From NCBI RefSeq assembly GCF_001661915.1, contig NZ_LYWY01000027.1, forward strand, positions 1-46,969: DNA of 46,969 bases, written 5' to 3'. Source of the stretch: Croceicoccus pelagius (GTDB taxonomy: Bacteria; Pseudomonadota; Alphaproteobacteria; Sphingomonadales; Sphingomonadaceae). Positions within the stretch are counted from its first letter, which is position 1; the number at the start of each line of letters is the position of its first letter. The notes under the pieces were generated by a model. It was not told the DNA's origin, ran no database searches, and saw only the letters and a list, made by a program, of their open reading frames with translations. The translations under genes were made by a program, and so were the position numbers. Below, one piece after another: positions 25,418 through 33,761 of this stretch.

Positions 25418-26206
25418 ATGCAAACACCCGTCAACCGCTTCAAGGCGGCCTTGCGCGAAGGTCCGGTCCAGCTTGGCTTCTGGTTGGCCCTGGCCCATCC
25501 AGACATTGCCGAAATCTGCGCGGGCCATGGCTATGACTGGCTGCTGATCGATGGCGAACATGGCCCGCAGACCCTGCCCGGCATCGTCGCGCAGCTGCGT
25601 GCGATCGAGGCGACGCCGCCGTGTTCGGCGATCGTCCGGATTGCCGGCCACGATCCGGTAGCAATCAAGCAGGTTCTCGATCTTGGAGCGCAGACTCTGA
25701 TGGTTCCGATGGTCGAAACCGCCGAACAGGCCCAGGCCATCGTAACTGCGTCCCGCTATCCGCCTGCAGGCGAACGCGGCCTCGGTGGCGCCCGTGCCGC
25801 GCGCTGGGGTGGCTATCCTGCCTATGTCGCAGAAGCCAATGCGCAGGTTTGCATCATCGCCCAGATCGAGACCGCGACCGCCGTCGACAATATTGAGGCG
25901 ATCGCCGCAGTGGACGGGATCGACGCGCTGTTTCTTGGACCTGCGGACCTGGCCGCGACCGAAGGTTTGCTGGGCGGAAGCAGCTTCGATGCCCTGTTCA
26001 AGCTGACCGGCGAGGCGCTGGCGCGTATCGTGGCAACCGGCAAACCGGCTGGGATCCTTTCGCGCGACGAGCGGCTCGTCCAGCAGTTCCTCGATGGCGG
26101 TGCCCGCTTCATCGCCAACGGGATCGACAGCTTCACCTTGGCAAAAGGTGCAGGCGACGGGCTTCGCCGCTGGCGCGAACGCATCGCCGCGCTGGGCGGA
26201 GACTGA
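25418..26206 (+). CDS. hpaI: HpaI/HpcH-like class II pyruvate aldolase
   Basis: Metal-dependent aldolase cleaving 4-hydroxy-2-oxoheptanedioate-type substrates to pyruvate and succinic semialdehyde. The 262-residue protein has WLLIDGEHGPQ (catalytic His), VPMVETAEQAQ, SRYPPAGERGLGG, IAQIETATAVDN (metal Glu) and GPADLAATEG. It forms an operon with the HpaH-like gene and is followed after 2 nt by the CoA-transferase gene. The released succinic semialdehyde could be oxidised by the GabD-like enzyme at 2.7 kb. HpaI also belongs to the superfamily of citramalyl-CoA lyase, so a side role there cannot be excluded. Confidence 0.88.
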   Translation: MQTPVNRFKAALREGPVQLGFWLALAHPDIAEICAGHGYDWLLIDGEHGPQTLPGIVAQLRAIEATPPCSAIVRIAGHDPVAIKQVLDLGAQTLMVPMVETAEQAQAIVTASRYPPAGERGLGGARAARWGGYPAYVAEANAQVCIIAQIETATAVDNIEAIAAVDGIDALFLGPADLAATEGLLGGSSFDALFKLTGEALARIVATGKPAGILSRDERLVQQFLDGGARFIANGIDSFTLAKGAGDGLRRWRERIAALGGD

Positions 26207-26208
26207 CC

Positions 26209-27375
26209 ATGGCGAAACCGTCCTGGCGGGCCGCGGTAACCGGCGATCCGTCCAAACCGCTCGATGGGGTGCGGGTGCTTGAGCTCGCCCGCATTCTGGC
26301 CGGCCCCTGGTGCGGGCAATTGCTGGCGGACCTGGGCGCCGAAGTGATCAAGATCGAGCGGCCCGGTGCGGGCGACGACACGCGGCATTGGGGGCCGCCG
26401 TTCGTCACCGCAGAAGACGGTACGAGTCTGGGCGCGGCCTATTTCCATTCGACCAATCGCGGCAAGCGCTCCTTCGCGATCGACATCGCCAGCGCGGAAG
26501 GCCAGGCCATCATCCGCGAGCTGGCGAACGGGGCCGACATCCTGATCGAAAACTACAAGGTCGGCGGGCTGGCTAAATACGGGCTTGACCATGCCGCGCT
26601 GTCCGAACTGAACCCGCGCCTGATTACTTGCTCGATCACCGGGTTCGGGCAGACCGGGCCTTATGCCCACCGCGCGGGCTACGATTTCATCGCCCAGGCC
26701 ATGGGCGGCATGATGTCGATGACCGGCGAACCCGATCGCGAGCCACAGAAGGCTGGCATCGCGGTGGCCGACCTGTTCACGGGCATGTACAGCACTGTGG
26801 CGATTCTCGCCGCGCTCAACCGCCGGGACCGCACCGGCAGCGGCGCCCATATCGACATGGCGCTGCTCGATACCCAGGTGGCGGTCATGGCCAATCAGGC
26901 GATGAACTGGATGACTTCGGGCAAGGTCCCGCGCCGGTTCGGCAACGGTCATGCCAATCTGGCACCCTATCAAGCCTTCCCCACGCTTGACGGGCCCTTG
27001 GTGATTGCGGCGGGCAATGACAGCCAGTTCGCCAGCCTTTGCCGCATCCTCGAATGCTCGCTGCATGACGATCCGCGCTTCACCACCAACCCCGCACGGC
27101 TTGCGAACAGGTCCGAACTTATCGAAACCGTGGAGACGCTTACGGCCCGATGGAACCGGCAGGAACTGTTCAACGCGCTGGAGGACGCGGGCGTACCCGC
27201 CGGACCGATCAACGAGCTCGACGAAGTGTTCGCTGATCCGCATGTCGTTGCAAGGGGTCTGGCGGTAACCCCGGAAGGCTACAAGGGTGTCGCTAGCCCG
27301 ATCGTGATAGACGGTGTGAGAATGGTTTCGGACCGACCGGCACCGGGCATACCTCAGCCCTTCAAGGTCGAATAA
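26209..27375 (+). CDS. Class III CoA-transferase, succinyl-CoA:glutarate type, with short C-terminus
   Basis: CaiB/BaiF-family enzyme of 388 residues. Features resembling the glutarate CoA-transferase branch include LARILAGPWCGQLLADLGAE, ERPGAGDDTRHWGPPF, CSITGFGQTGPY, catalytic Asp188 in AGIAVADLFTGMYS and PRRFGNGHANLAPYQAF. It could activate glutarate or another dicarboxylate using succinyl-CoA; GCDH at 12.5 kb would be a logical user. The sequence stops at IPQPFKVE, lacking the usual final 25-30 residues (the GxHTxEVL helix), and no remnant of them is seen in other frames before the convergent MFS gene 9 bp away. Confidence 0.83.
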   Translation: MAKPSWRAAVTGDPSKPLDGVRVLELARILAGPWCGQLLADLGAEVIKIERPGAGDDTRHWGPPFVTAEDGTSLGAAYFHSTNRGKRSFAIDIASAEGQAIIRELANGADILIENYKVGGLAKYGLDHAALSELNPRLITCSITGFGQTGPYAHRAGYDFIAQAMGGMMSMTGEPDREPQKAGIAVADLFTGMYSTVAILAALNRRDRTGSGAHIDMALLDTQVAVMANQAMNWMTSGKVPRRFGNGHANLAPYQAFPTLDGPLVIAAGNDSQFASLCRILECSLHDDPRFTTNPARLANRSELIETVETLTARWNRQELFNALEDAGVPAGPINELDEVFADPHVVARGLAVTPEGYKGVASPIVIDGVRMVSDRPAPGIPQPFKVE

Positions 27376-27384
27376 GTCCGGCGA

Positions 27385-28617
27385 TCAGCCTTTCGTCCGT
27401 ACCGCCACACTCGCTGCGAACAGTCTGCCCCCCTCGCTGAACAGTACCAGTAGAATAGTCACAGTCGCCACGCCAACGAGCGAATAGGCCAAAGGCAGTG
27501 GCGAACCGTCGTAGGCCTGACCGATCAAGGCACCCAGCCCAGCACCAAGTACCAACCGAAAGAAGGTCTGGACCGAGGCGGCAGCGCCAGCGAGCTTACC
27601 GAACGGCTGCAGTGAAATTGCGGTGAAATTGATGAATACCGTGATCAGCAGGCACATGTTCGCGGACATCAGCAAGACAAATTGCAACAAGGTCTCGCCC
27701 GGGCGCGATGCCAGATAGACCTGGCAGACCGAGACGATGAGGTAGCAGAGGATCGCGGCATGCCCAAGCCGCCGGGTTCCGAAACGGTGTACGATCGCAG
27801 AATTGGCAATGCTGGCCAGCATCATCGAGCCCGCCATCAAGCCAAAGATTACCGAATAGGCCCCGCCGGCCCCGAAATGTTCGCCGATCAATTGCTGCGA
27901 GCTGTTGATGAAGCCGAAGTGAGCGCCGAAAATCAGGGCCATGCCAATGACGTAACCGATCGACCGGCGGTTTGTCAGAACGAGGCGGATGTTACCGAAC
28001 AATTCTCTGGCACCATGGGACTGCCGCCGGGAAAGCGGCAGCGTTTCTTCCATGCGGTAGAAATACCATGCTGACACTCCCATCGACAGCACGCCGATGA
28101 CAATGAAGACGGCACGCCAGCCGAGCGTAGTAAAGATCACATAACCCAAACTTGGGGCAAGGGTCGGGACTGCCATAAACAGCATCGCGACAAAGGCTTG
28201 CAGCTTGGCCATGTCTTCGCCTTGATAGCGGTCGCGAATGATCGCCATAGGAAGGACGGTCAGGGCGGACGAGGCACAGCCAAGCAGCGCGCGGGCCGCC
28301 AGCAGGACGGAAAAGTCAGCCACGAAAGCACAAAGCAGATTGATCAGGGCGAACAGGCCCATGCAAACCAGCAGGACCGGCTTCCTCCCAAGCCGGTCGG
28401 AGATCGTCCCCGGGACGAGCGAAAACAGGCCGGAGCAGATCAGGAAGGTGCCGATGACCCATTGCCGCTGGTTTGAACCGCTTGCCCCCAGATCGTTTGC
28501 CATGACACCTAAGACCGGAAGCAAAGTTGTAAACCCAAGTGACTGCAATGCCTGGATCATCGCCATCATGGCGATGAACTCCCGTTTGCCGATTGGCTCT
28601 TTATGGGTCAGCGACAA
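27385..28617 (-). CDS. MFS transporter, Bcr/CflA-like drug or metabolite exporter
   Basis: Twelve-helix major facilitator of 410 residues. After TM2 the loop reads GTISDRLGRKPVLL, the MFS signature, and residues 95-125 (RALLGCASSALTVLPMAIIRDRY) match the Bcr/CflA branch. The start is TTG at 28617, preceded by GGAAGG at 8 nt. It is downstream of the IclR gene on the same strand (100-bp gap) and convergent with the CoA-transferase gene. It may export a toxic intermediate or import the substrate; direction is not decided by sequence. Confidence 0.85.
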   Translation of the reverse strand: MSLTHKEPIGKREFIAMMAMIQALQSLGFTTLLPVLGVMANDLGASGSNQRQWVIGTFLICSGLFSLVPGTISDRLGRKPVLLVCMGLFALINLLCAFVADFSVLLAARALLGCASSALTVLPMAIIRDRYQGEDMAKLQAFVAMLFMAVPTLAPSLGYVIFTTLGWRAVFIVIGVLSMGVSAWYFYRMEETLPLSRRQSHGARELFGNIRLVLTNRRSIGYVIGMALIFGAHFGFINSSQQLIGEHFGAGGAYSVIFGLMAGSMMLASIANSAIVHRFGTRRLGHAAILCYLIVSVCQVYLASRPGETLLQFVLLMSANMCLLITVFINFTAISLQPFGKLAGAAASVQTFFRLVLGAGLGALIGQAYDGSPLPLAYSLVGVATVTILLVLFSEGGRLFAASVAVRTKG

Positions 28618-28717
28618 TCTTTATACCTTCCGGATGGTCGGGCCTGGCAGCGCCCCCGCCATGAAGCCGGTCCACCAATATGGAGGCCAGTCCACTTCTG
28701 ATGGAAAACCGCAGGAG

Positions 28718-29569
28718 CTATCCTTGCCAGCCGATCGCACGACTCGCTGCTATGGCCGCCGAACGGATCTTTTCGATCTTCGGCTTCGAATAAAAATGCT
28801 TTTCCTGAACTCGCGAGAGAACGCTCATCGTTGCAACAAGCCTGTTCCCGGAACCAAGCACAGGTACACTCAAGGCAGAGAGACCAGGCACAACTGTACC
28901 CTGTGTGGTCGCGTATCCCATCTCGCGCGCTTGGACTATCTGCCTTTCCAGTTCGTCGTCGGAAACCACCAGCCCGCTGGCGCGCTCCTGGGCGATGACG
29001 GGCCGAGTCAAAGCTCGTGAACAATGGGTCAAATACAGGATGCCGGTGGACGAAGCCTGCAAGGGCAAAACAGAGCCGACGTGCAAACTGGTAAACAGGG
29101 GCAGACCGCCATCGATCCAGCGAATCACCGTTGGCCCATAATTGCCCCAGACCGACAGCAACCCAGTCGTTTGCAGTTCTTCCAGCACGCTCGCCAGATT
29201 ATCGCCAGCGATCCGTACCGGCTCCACCCGCGCCAGCGCGGCCATGCCAATACGAACTGAAAACTCACCTAGTGCATAGCGGCCATTCTGGACCTTCTGC
29301 TCGACCACGCCTGTATTGACAAAAGACAGCAGGTAACGGTGTGCCTGGCTGCGTGACAGACCCGATTTCTCGGCAACATCACGCAGATGTGCGCCATCCC
29401 TTGGGCAATCCATCAAGGCCCTGAGGACGCGAACACCAATTTCCACGGACTGGATAGCCTTGCGCGGCGAATCATTCGCGCTCAAATCTTTGGGAGGCAA
29501 GCGCTCGGTAGCCTGATGTTCCATTTCATCACCTTTAGCTGAAAGCTGGCTAGCCTTGCGTGCATTCAT
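28718..29569 (-). CDS. IclR-family transcriptional regulator
   Basis: A 283-residue regulator with an N-terminal winged helix-turn-helix (about residues 38-85: SVEIGVRVLRALMDCP, LRDVAEKSGLSRSQAHRYL) and a C-terminal effector domain (SSTGILYLTH, ALSVPVLGSG). IclR proteins such as PcaR, PobR and MhpR commonly control aromatic operons. It is the only regulator in the window and is divergent from the desaturase/LLM operon; it likely controls that operon and perhaps the HpaH operon through the shared motif at 29629 and 24540. ATG 29569 chosen; ATG 29524 is an alternative. Confidence 0.92.
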   Translation of the reverse strand: MNARKASQLSAKGDEMEHQATERLPPKDLSANDSPRKAIQSVEIGVRVLRALMDCPRDGAHLRDVAEKSGLSRSQAHRYLLSFVNTGVVEQKVQNGRYALGEFSVRIGMAALARVEPVRIAGDNLASVLEELQTTGLLSVWGNYGPTVIRWIDGGLPLFTSLHVGSVLPLQASSTGILYLTHCSRALTRPVIAQERASGLVVSDDELERQIVQAREMGYATTQGTVVPGLSALSVPVLGSGNRLVATMSVLSRVQEKHFYSKPKIEKIRSAAIAASRAIGWQG

Positions 29570-29628
29570 TCGGTACTCCCATTACCAGCATTGCCCGGCC
29601 CGAAGTCCCCTTGCATGACGGGAAAAGA

Positions 29629-29647
29629 GTTGCATATTGTCCAACGA
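29629..29647. promoter_or_regulatory. Candidate IclR operator in the IclR/desaturase divergent region
   Basis: GTTGCATATTGTCCAACGA has GTTG...CAAC dyad ends and shares the pattern GTT-nn-AyATTGT-n-CAA with 24540-24558. It lies in the 193-bp divergent gap, about 60 bp from the regulator start and 115 bp from the desaturase start, a typical place for autoregulation. A GTTGCAT core also occurs, reversed, before the ring-hydroxylating oxygenase gene. Confidence 0.4.
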
Positions 29648-29762
29648 ATAGTGTAGGCGGCAAAATTGTTCAAGAGCATAACCTCGGTCAAATACGACAA
29701 AGAGGCCAAGCGTCAACCCAACTAGGCGCTTCTAAGCCAGTGAGAGGAAAGGAACCCGGGTA

Positions 29763-30692
29763 ATGGCTGCAATCGCGTTTCCCAGATCGTCCGAAGAGCA
29801 TTTCGAACAGCTGCGAAAGGCGCCCGTTCTCGCCCTGCCGACGGCTCTCCTGTTTGTCATTTCCATGGCAGGGATCGCAACGACCTGGTACCTGGCGCTG
29901 AACTCGATGCTTCCGCTTTGGGTCGGCGCAATCGCCAACGGACTGATCACCTATCTGCTCTTCAGCGTGATCCACGACGCCGCGCACAAGTCCTTGTCGA
30001 GTGTTTCCTGGATCAATGAAACGATCGGTGCGATCGGCCTTTTCTTCCTCTTCCCCTACGCCCCGATGGTACTGCTGCGCTGGGTCCACAACAAGCACCA
30101 CACGCATACCAACGGCCCCAAAGACCCCGACCGGTTCGAGCATGAATCGCCCTGGTGGCAGGTTCCATTCCGCTGGACCTTCTTTGACGGTGCCTACATC
30201 TGGTATTTCATCAAGCATGGTCAGAACGTGCGCAAGAAACATGGCACCGAACTGGTCGTATTCTACTCGCTGCTCGCTCTGCTGTTCGTTGCGGCAATTT
30301 ACTTCGGCTTCGGCTGGGAACTGTTCATGCTGTGGTTCGTGCCGTCACGGATCACGCTGTTCATCATCGCCATCGTCTTCGTCATCCTGCCACATCATCC
30401 CGCGATCATCGCGCAAGACGAAGACCCTTACATGGCGACAACCATGCGGTTCGGCTGGGAATGGTTGCTCAACCCGCTGCTGGTTTATCAGAATTACCAC
30501 CTGATCCACCACCTCTGGCCGGAAATCCCGTTCTACCGGATGCACAAGGCCTATTACCTCAAATATGATGAAATCAACGCCAACCGCATCCCGCGCCAGA
30601 AGGCCTTCGCCCTGAAGCCCGAAAACTACGAAGAACACTTCGCCGTTCGCCGGGAACTCGACCAGGCGCAAGGCAAGGCAAGGCCTGCCTAA
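29763..30692 (+). CDS. Membrane fatty-acid desaturase/hydroxylase superfamily protein
   Basis: Integral-membrane di-iron oxygenase of 309 residues. Histidine boxes are HDAAH (about residue 70), HNKHHTHTN (about 117) and NYHLIHHLWP (about 247), with additional His in PHHP; hydrophobic segments lie around 20-75, 80-105 and 175-220. The family includes desaturases, carotenoid hydroxylases and alkyl-group hydroxylases. Beside an IclR regulator and in front of an LLM monooxygenase, it could start attack on an alkyl side chain or alicyclic substrate; lipid desaturation is the conventional alternative. AGGAAAGGA precedes the ATG. Confidence 0.85.
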   Translation: MAAIAFPRSSEEHFEQLRKAPVLALPTALLFVISMAGIATTWYLALNSMLPLWVGAIANGLITYLLFSVIHDAAHKSLSSVSWINETIGAIGLFFLFPYAPMVLLRWVHNKHHTHTNGPKDPDRFEHESPWWQVPFRWTFFDGAYIWYFIKHGQNVRKKHGTELVVFYSLLALLFVAAIYFGFGWELFMLWFVPSRITLFIIAIVFVILPHHPAIIAQDEDPYMATTMRFGWEWLLNPLLVYQNYHLIHHLWPEIPFYRMHKAYYLKYDEINANRIPRQKAFALKPENYEEHFAVRRELDQAQGKARPA

Positions 30693-30699
30693 CGAAATA

Positions 30700-30730
30700 A
30701 CGGCCGGACCGTTCGGTATGGTCCGGCCGT
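30700..30730 (+). terminator. Strong hairpin between desaturase and LLM monooxygenase genes
   Basis: An 11-bp perfect stem (ACGGCCGGACC with GGTCCGGCCGT) and 9-nt loop lies 7 nt after the desaturase stop and 24 nt before the next start codon. There is no T-tract, so it may be a partial terminator or a processing/stability element that sets different expression levels within the operon. Confidence 0.55.
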
Positions 30731-30754
30731 ACCTCCAGACCGGGAAACGCACTG

Positions 30755-32074
30755 ATGGCCAAGCAACTTCACCTCGGCGCGTTCATGCGTCCGGTCAGCA
30801 TTCACACCGGGGCATGGCGTTATCCCGGGGCGATCCGCGACGCGAACTTCAGCCTCAAAGCGATCCAGCGCTTCATCCGCAGCCTGGAAGCTGCCAAGTT
30901 CGATTATTTCTTCATGGCTGATCACCTCGGCGTGCTCAACCTGCCACGCCAGGCGCTGATGCGCAGCCACACTGTGACCTCGTTCGAGCCATTCACGTTG
31001 CTTTCCGCACTGGCCGGGGTGACTGAGCGAATCGGCCTCGTCGCAACGGCCTCGACCACTTACGAAGAGCCGTTCCATGTCGCGCGCCGCTTTGCCTCTC
31101 TCGATCACATCAGCGGCGGGCGGACCGGCTGGAACGTGGTGACCACTTCGAATCCGGACAGCAGCCGCAACTTCGGCCTAGAGACCCAGCCAGATCACGC
31201 CGCGCGCTATCACCGCGCCCGCGAGTTTCATGACGTGGTGACCGGGCTGTGGGACAGTTTCGCCGACGATGCCTTCGTTATGGACGCAGCAAAGGGCATC
31301 TATTTCGACCCCGCCCGGATGCGTGCGCTGAACCACAAGGGCGAGCATTTCTCGGTCACCGGGCCGCTTAACATCGCCCGTCCGGTTCAAGGCTGGCCGG
31401 TCATCTTCCAGGCCGGTGCCTCGGACCCGGGCCGCCAGCTCGCTGCCGAAACCGCCGAAGCCGTATTTGCTGCGGAATCGACGCTGGAAGGCAGCAAAGC
31501 CTATTACGACGACGTCAAAGGGCGGGCGGCGACGGTAGGACGCAATCCCAATCACATCAAGATCATGCCGGCCGTATTCCTGGTTGTTGGAGACACCGTC
31601 GAGGAAGCCCACGCGAAGCGCGCGAAACTGGACAGCCTGGTCCACTACGACAGCGGCATCCATTCACTGTCCGGCATGCTGGGTCACGACGTATCGAGCT
31701 TCGATCCCGATGGCCCCCTGCCCGACATCCCCGAATCCAACGCCAGCAAAAGTTCGCGGCGGTTCATGATCGAACTGGCTCAGGCGGAGAATCTGACGAT
31801 CCGGCAACTCGCCGCCAAGGCCGGCAGCTATGGCGGGCTGGCCTTTGTCGGCACCGCCAAGACCATCGCCGATGAAATGCAGCACTGGCTTGAGCAGGGC
31901 GCCTGCGACGGCTTCACCACCATGTTCCCTTATCTGCCCGAAGGTCTGGAAGACTTCACCGGCAAGGTCGTGCCGGAACTGCAGGCGCGCGGCCTCTTCC
32001 GCACCGAATACGAAGGCGAAACGCTGCGCGACCATCTAGGCCTGCCGCGCCCGGACAACCGCTTCTTCGCCTAA
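30755..32074 (+). CDS. Flavin-dependent LLM monooxygenase, NtaA/SnaA/DszA family
   Basis: Two-component flavin monooxygenase (luciferase-like TIM barrel) using FMNH2 supplied by a separate reductase, which is not in the window. The 439-residue length and segments LGAFMRPVSIHTGAWRYP, FDYFFMADHLGV, ATASTTYEEPFHVARRFASL, DHISGGRTGWNVVTTSNP and QAGASDPGRQLAAETAEAVF are typical. Members cleave C-N, C-S or ring bonds or do Baeyer-Villiger-type oxidations, so the substrate cannot be read from sequence. It lies between the desaturase-like gene and a reductase gene 4 nt downstream. Confidence 0.9.
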   Translation: MAKQLHLGAFMRPVSIHTGAWRYPGAIRDANFSLKAIQRFIRSLEAAKFDYFFMADHLGVLNLPRQALMRSHTVTSFEPFTLLSALAGVTERIGLVATASTTYEEPFHVARRFASLDHISGGRTGWNVVTTSNPDSSRNFGLETQPDHAARYHRAREFHDVVTGLWDSFADDAFVMDAAKGIYFDPARMRALNHKGEHFSVTGPLNIARPVQGWPVIFQAGASDPGRQLAAETAEAVFAAESTLEGSKAYYDDVKGRAATVGRNPNHIKIMPAVFLVVGDTVEEAHAKRAKLDSLVHYDSGIHSLSGMLGHDVSSFDPDGPLPDIPESNASKSSRRFMIELAQAENLTIRQLAAKAGSYGGLAFVGTAKTIADEMQHWLEQGACDGFTTMFPYLPEGLEDFTGKVVPELQARGLFRTEYEGETLRDHLGLPRPDNRFFA

Positions 32075-32078
32075 TGCG

Positions 32079-33011
32079 GTGAGCCGGTTTGTCATCATCG
32101 GCGCCGGGGCAATCGGCAGTTTCCTGAGCACGCGGTTGCACAACGCCGGGCATGAAGTTCTGCTGATCGCCCGAGGAGCGCGGCTCGAGGTCTTGCGAAA
32201 CACGGGCGTGCTGCTGTCCGAAGGCGGGGCCGAGCGGCAAGTGCGTGTGCCGGTGTCCGCAGCATGCGATCCCGCAACGCCGCCGGATCATGCCATCCTG
32301 GCAACCAAGACGTTTCAGATCGAATCCGCGCTTGCCCTGCTCGAACCACTGCGCGGAAGCCGCTTCACGCTGCTGACGGTGCAGAATGGGGTCGAAGCAC
32401 CCGGCATCGCCCAGGCCGCCCTGCCCCGCGCTGTCGTGCTTGGCGCACGCATGCACGGCTTCTTCGAGCTTGAAGACGGGATCGTGCGCCACACCGGCGT
32501 CCCCGCCACGCTGCTGGCCGGCCCGGTCGCCGATCGCGCAACCGACCCGGCTGCCGGACAGGCCTCGGCAATCCTTGCGGGCGACCTTATAGCCGCTGGG
32601 GTCCCCACCACTCTGACAGGCGACATGCGCCCAGCGTTGTGGGACAAGTTCCTGATGGCCGCGACGATCGGCGCGGTGGCCCCGGCGTTCGGCCTGAAGG
32701 TCGGTCAGGTGCTGGGCCATCCCCAGGCCAGCGCGCTTTTGCGCGAGGCCATGGCCGAGGTCGAACGGATCGCAGCGGCGTTGGGCATCGAATTGCCGCC
32801 CGATTGCATATACGAGAAGCTGGACTTCATCGGCCGCTTTCCACCCGACGTCACCAGTTCGCTGCAGCGCGATCTCGAAAGCGGCAGACCTTCGGAATTC
32901 GCTCACCTCACCGGCGCGATTCCTCGTTTCGCCCGGCAGGCAGGGCTGCCCTGCCCTGCGGCAGACGATGTTATTGCGCGGTTGCGCGCCCGTGGACTAC
33001 GCCTTGACTGA
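32079..33011 (+). CDS. Ketopantoate reductase-family (ApbA/PanE) dehydrogenase
   Basis: NAD(P)H-dependent reductase of 2-oxo acids, 310 residues. N-terminal Rossmann motif GAGAIGSF, TVQNGVE for cofactor/substrate, and ALWDKFLMAATIGA with the catalytic Lys; C-terminal helical domain ends normally. The start is GTG, 4 nt after the LLM stop, so translation is probably coupled. A second, divergent homologue is at 34.8 kb, which argues for catabolic roles and not pantothenate synthesis. Its 3' end overlaps the convergent membrane-protein gene by 15 bp. Confidence 0.85.
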   Translation: MSRFVIIGAGAIGSFLSTRLHNAGHEVLLIARGARLEVLRNTGVLLSEGGAERQVRVPVSAACDPATPPDHAILATKTFQIESALALLEPLRGSRFTLLTVQNGVEAPGIAQAALPRAVVLGARMHGFFELEDGIVRHTGVPATLLAGPVADRATDPAAGQASAILAGDLIAAGVPTTLTGDMRPALWDKFLMAATIGAVAPAFGLKVGQVLGHPQASALLREAMAEVERIAAALGIELPPDCIYEKLDFIGRFPPDVTSSLQRDLESGRPSEFAHLTGAIPRFARQAGLPCPAADDVIARLRARGLRLD

Positions 33012-33422
33012 TCCGGCGGTTTCCCGCTCAACCGCGCGCACGGCAAACCAAGCGCCCGCGACAATCACTGCGTGCGCTACCAAGGTCGTCAACCCGACCC
33101 ACAAAGCCTCACCGCTCCAGACAATGCTATAGATGTCCCAGGCCGAACCGACCAACTCGGTCAGCACGATCACCGGGACGAGCGCGCGGTAATGCATCGG
33201 GTCGCGAGCACCCCATAGTGCCACGACGCCGATCGCGGCCAACTGGACGCCGACGATCAGCCATGCGTCGAGCAACAGGCCGAACATCGGCGTCCCCTGC
33301 CCCAGCGCGATCCCAGGGTAGATCAACGGCAGCGCCCCGCCGTAGACCGGAGGCCAGAGCAGCACGAGATTGCAGAGATACCAGATCCCCACGGCGATCA
33401 GGAAAATGCGCAGAACCTTCAT
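32997..33422 (-). CDS. Small four-helix membrane protein, BphX-like
   Basis: A 141-residue integral-membrane protein with about four hydrophobic segments (residues 3-20, 45-70, 80-100, 110-130). The pattern MKVLRIFLIAVG at the start and LLDAWLIVGVQLAAIGVVAL followed by WGARDP resembles BphX-type proteins found without assigned function in biphenyl/meta-cleavage operons. ATG 33422 follows GGAGG. Last gene of the nine-gene minus-strand operon. Assignment to BphX-like is tentative; otherwise a membrane protein of unknown function. Confidence 0.65.
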   Translation of the reverse strand: MKVLRIFLIAVGIWYLCNLVLLWPPVYGGALPLIYPGIALGQGTPMFGLLLDAWLIVGVQLAAIGVVALWGARDPMHYRALVPVIVLTELVGSAWDIYSIVWSGEALWVGLTTLVAHAVIVAGAWFAVRAVERETAGSVKA

Positions 33423-33432
33423 GGCGGCCTCC

Positions 33433-33717
33433 TCAGGCGATCGCGAAGATATCCGATGTGGCGCAGGCGATGCGCGCATCCTTGTGCGGCGCATAGTCTG
33501 GATCGTTCATGAAGGCGTCGATCGCCTCCATCGAAGGAAACCGGATCACCACGACATAGTCAGGTGCGGCTCCCTCGCCCTCATAACGGACGAACTCGTG
33601 CGAACGGCAGACCATTTCCCCGCCGTGCCGTCCGACCAGCGCCGGAACCGCGGCCATATAGTCTGCCACCCAGGCTTCGTCGTGCGACTTGATCGATCCG
33701 ATGAAATAAGCAGCCAT
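33433..33717 (-). CDS. DUF1330 / dimeric alpha-beta barrel protein
   Basis: A 94-residue protein with the DUF1330 pattern: AAYFIGSIKSHD at the start, VPALVGRHGGEMVCRSHE in the middle and VVIRFPSMEAIDAFMNDPDY near the end, the ferredoxin-like fold of small dimeric enzymes or binding proteins. ATG 33717 is preferred over ATG 33738 because AAYF aligns with family starts and AAGGA precedes it. Function unknown; such proteins often accompany catabolic operons. Confidence 0.8.
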   Translation of the reverse strand: MAAYFIGSIKSHDEAWVADYMAAVPALVGRHGGEMVCRSHEFVRYEGEGAAPDYVVVIRFPSMEAIDAFMNDPDYAPHKDARIACATSDIFAIA

Positions 33718-33761
33718 CACTCTGTTTCCTTTCGTCATGGCCAGGATCGCCAGCCTTCAGG

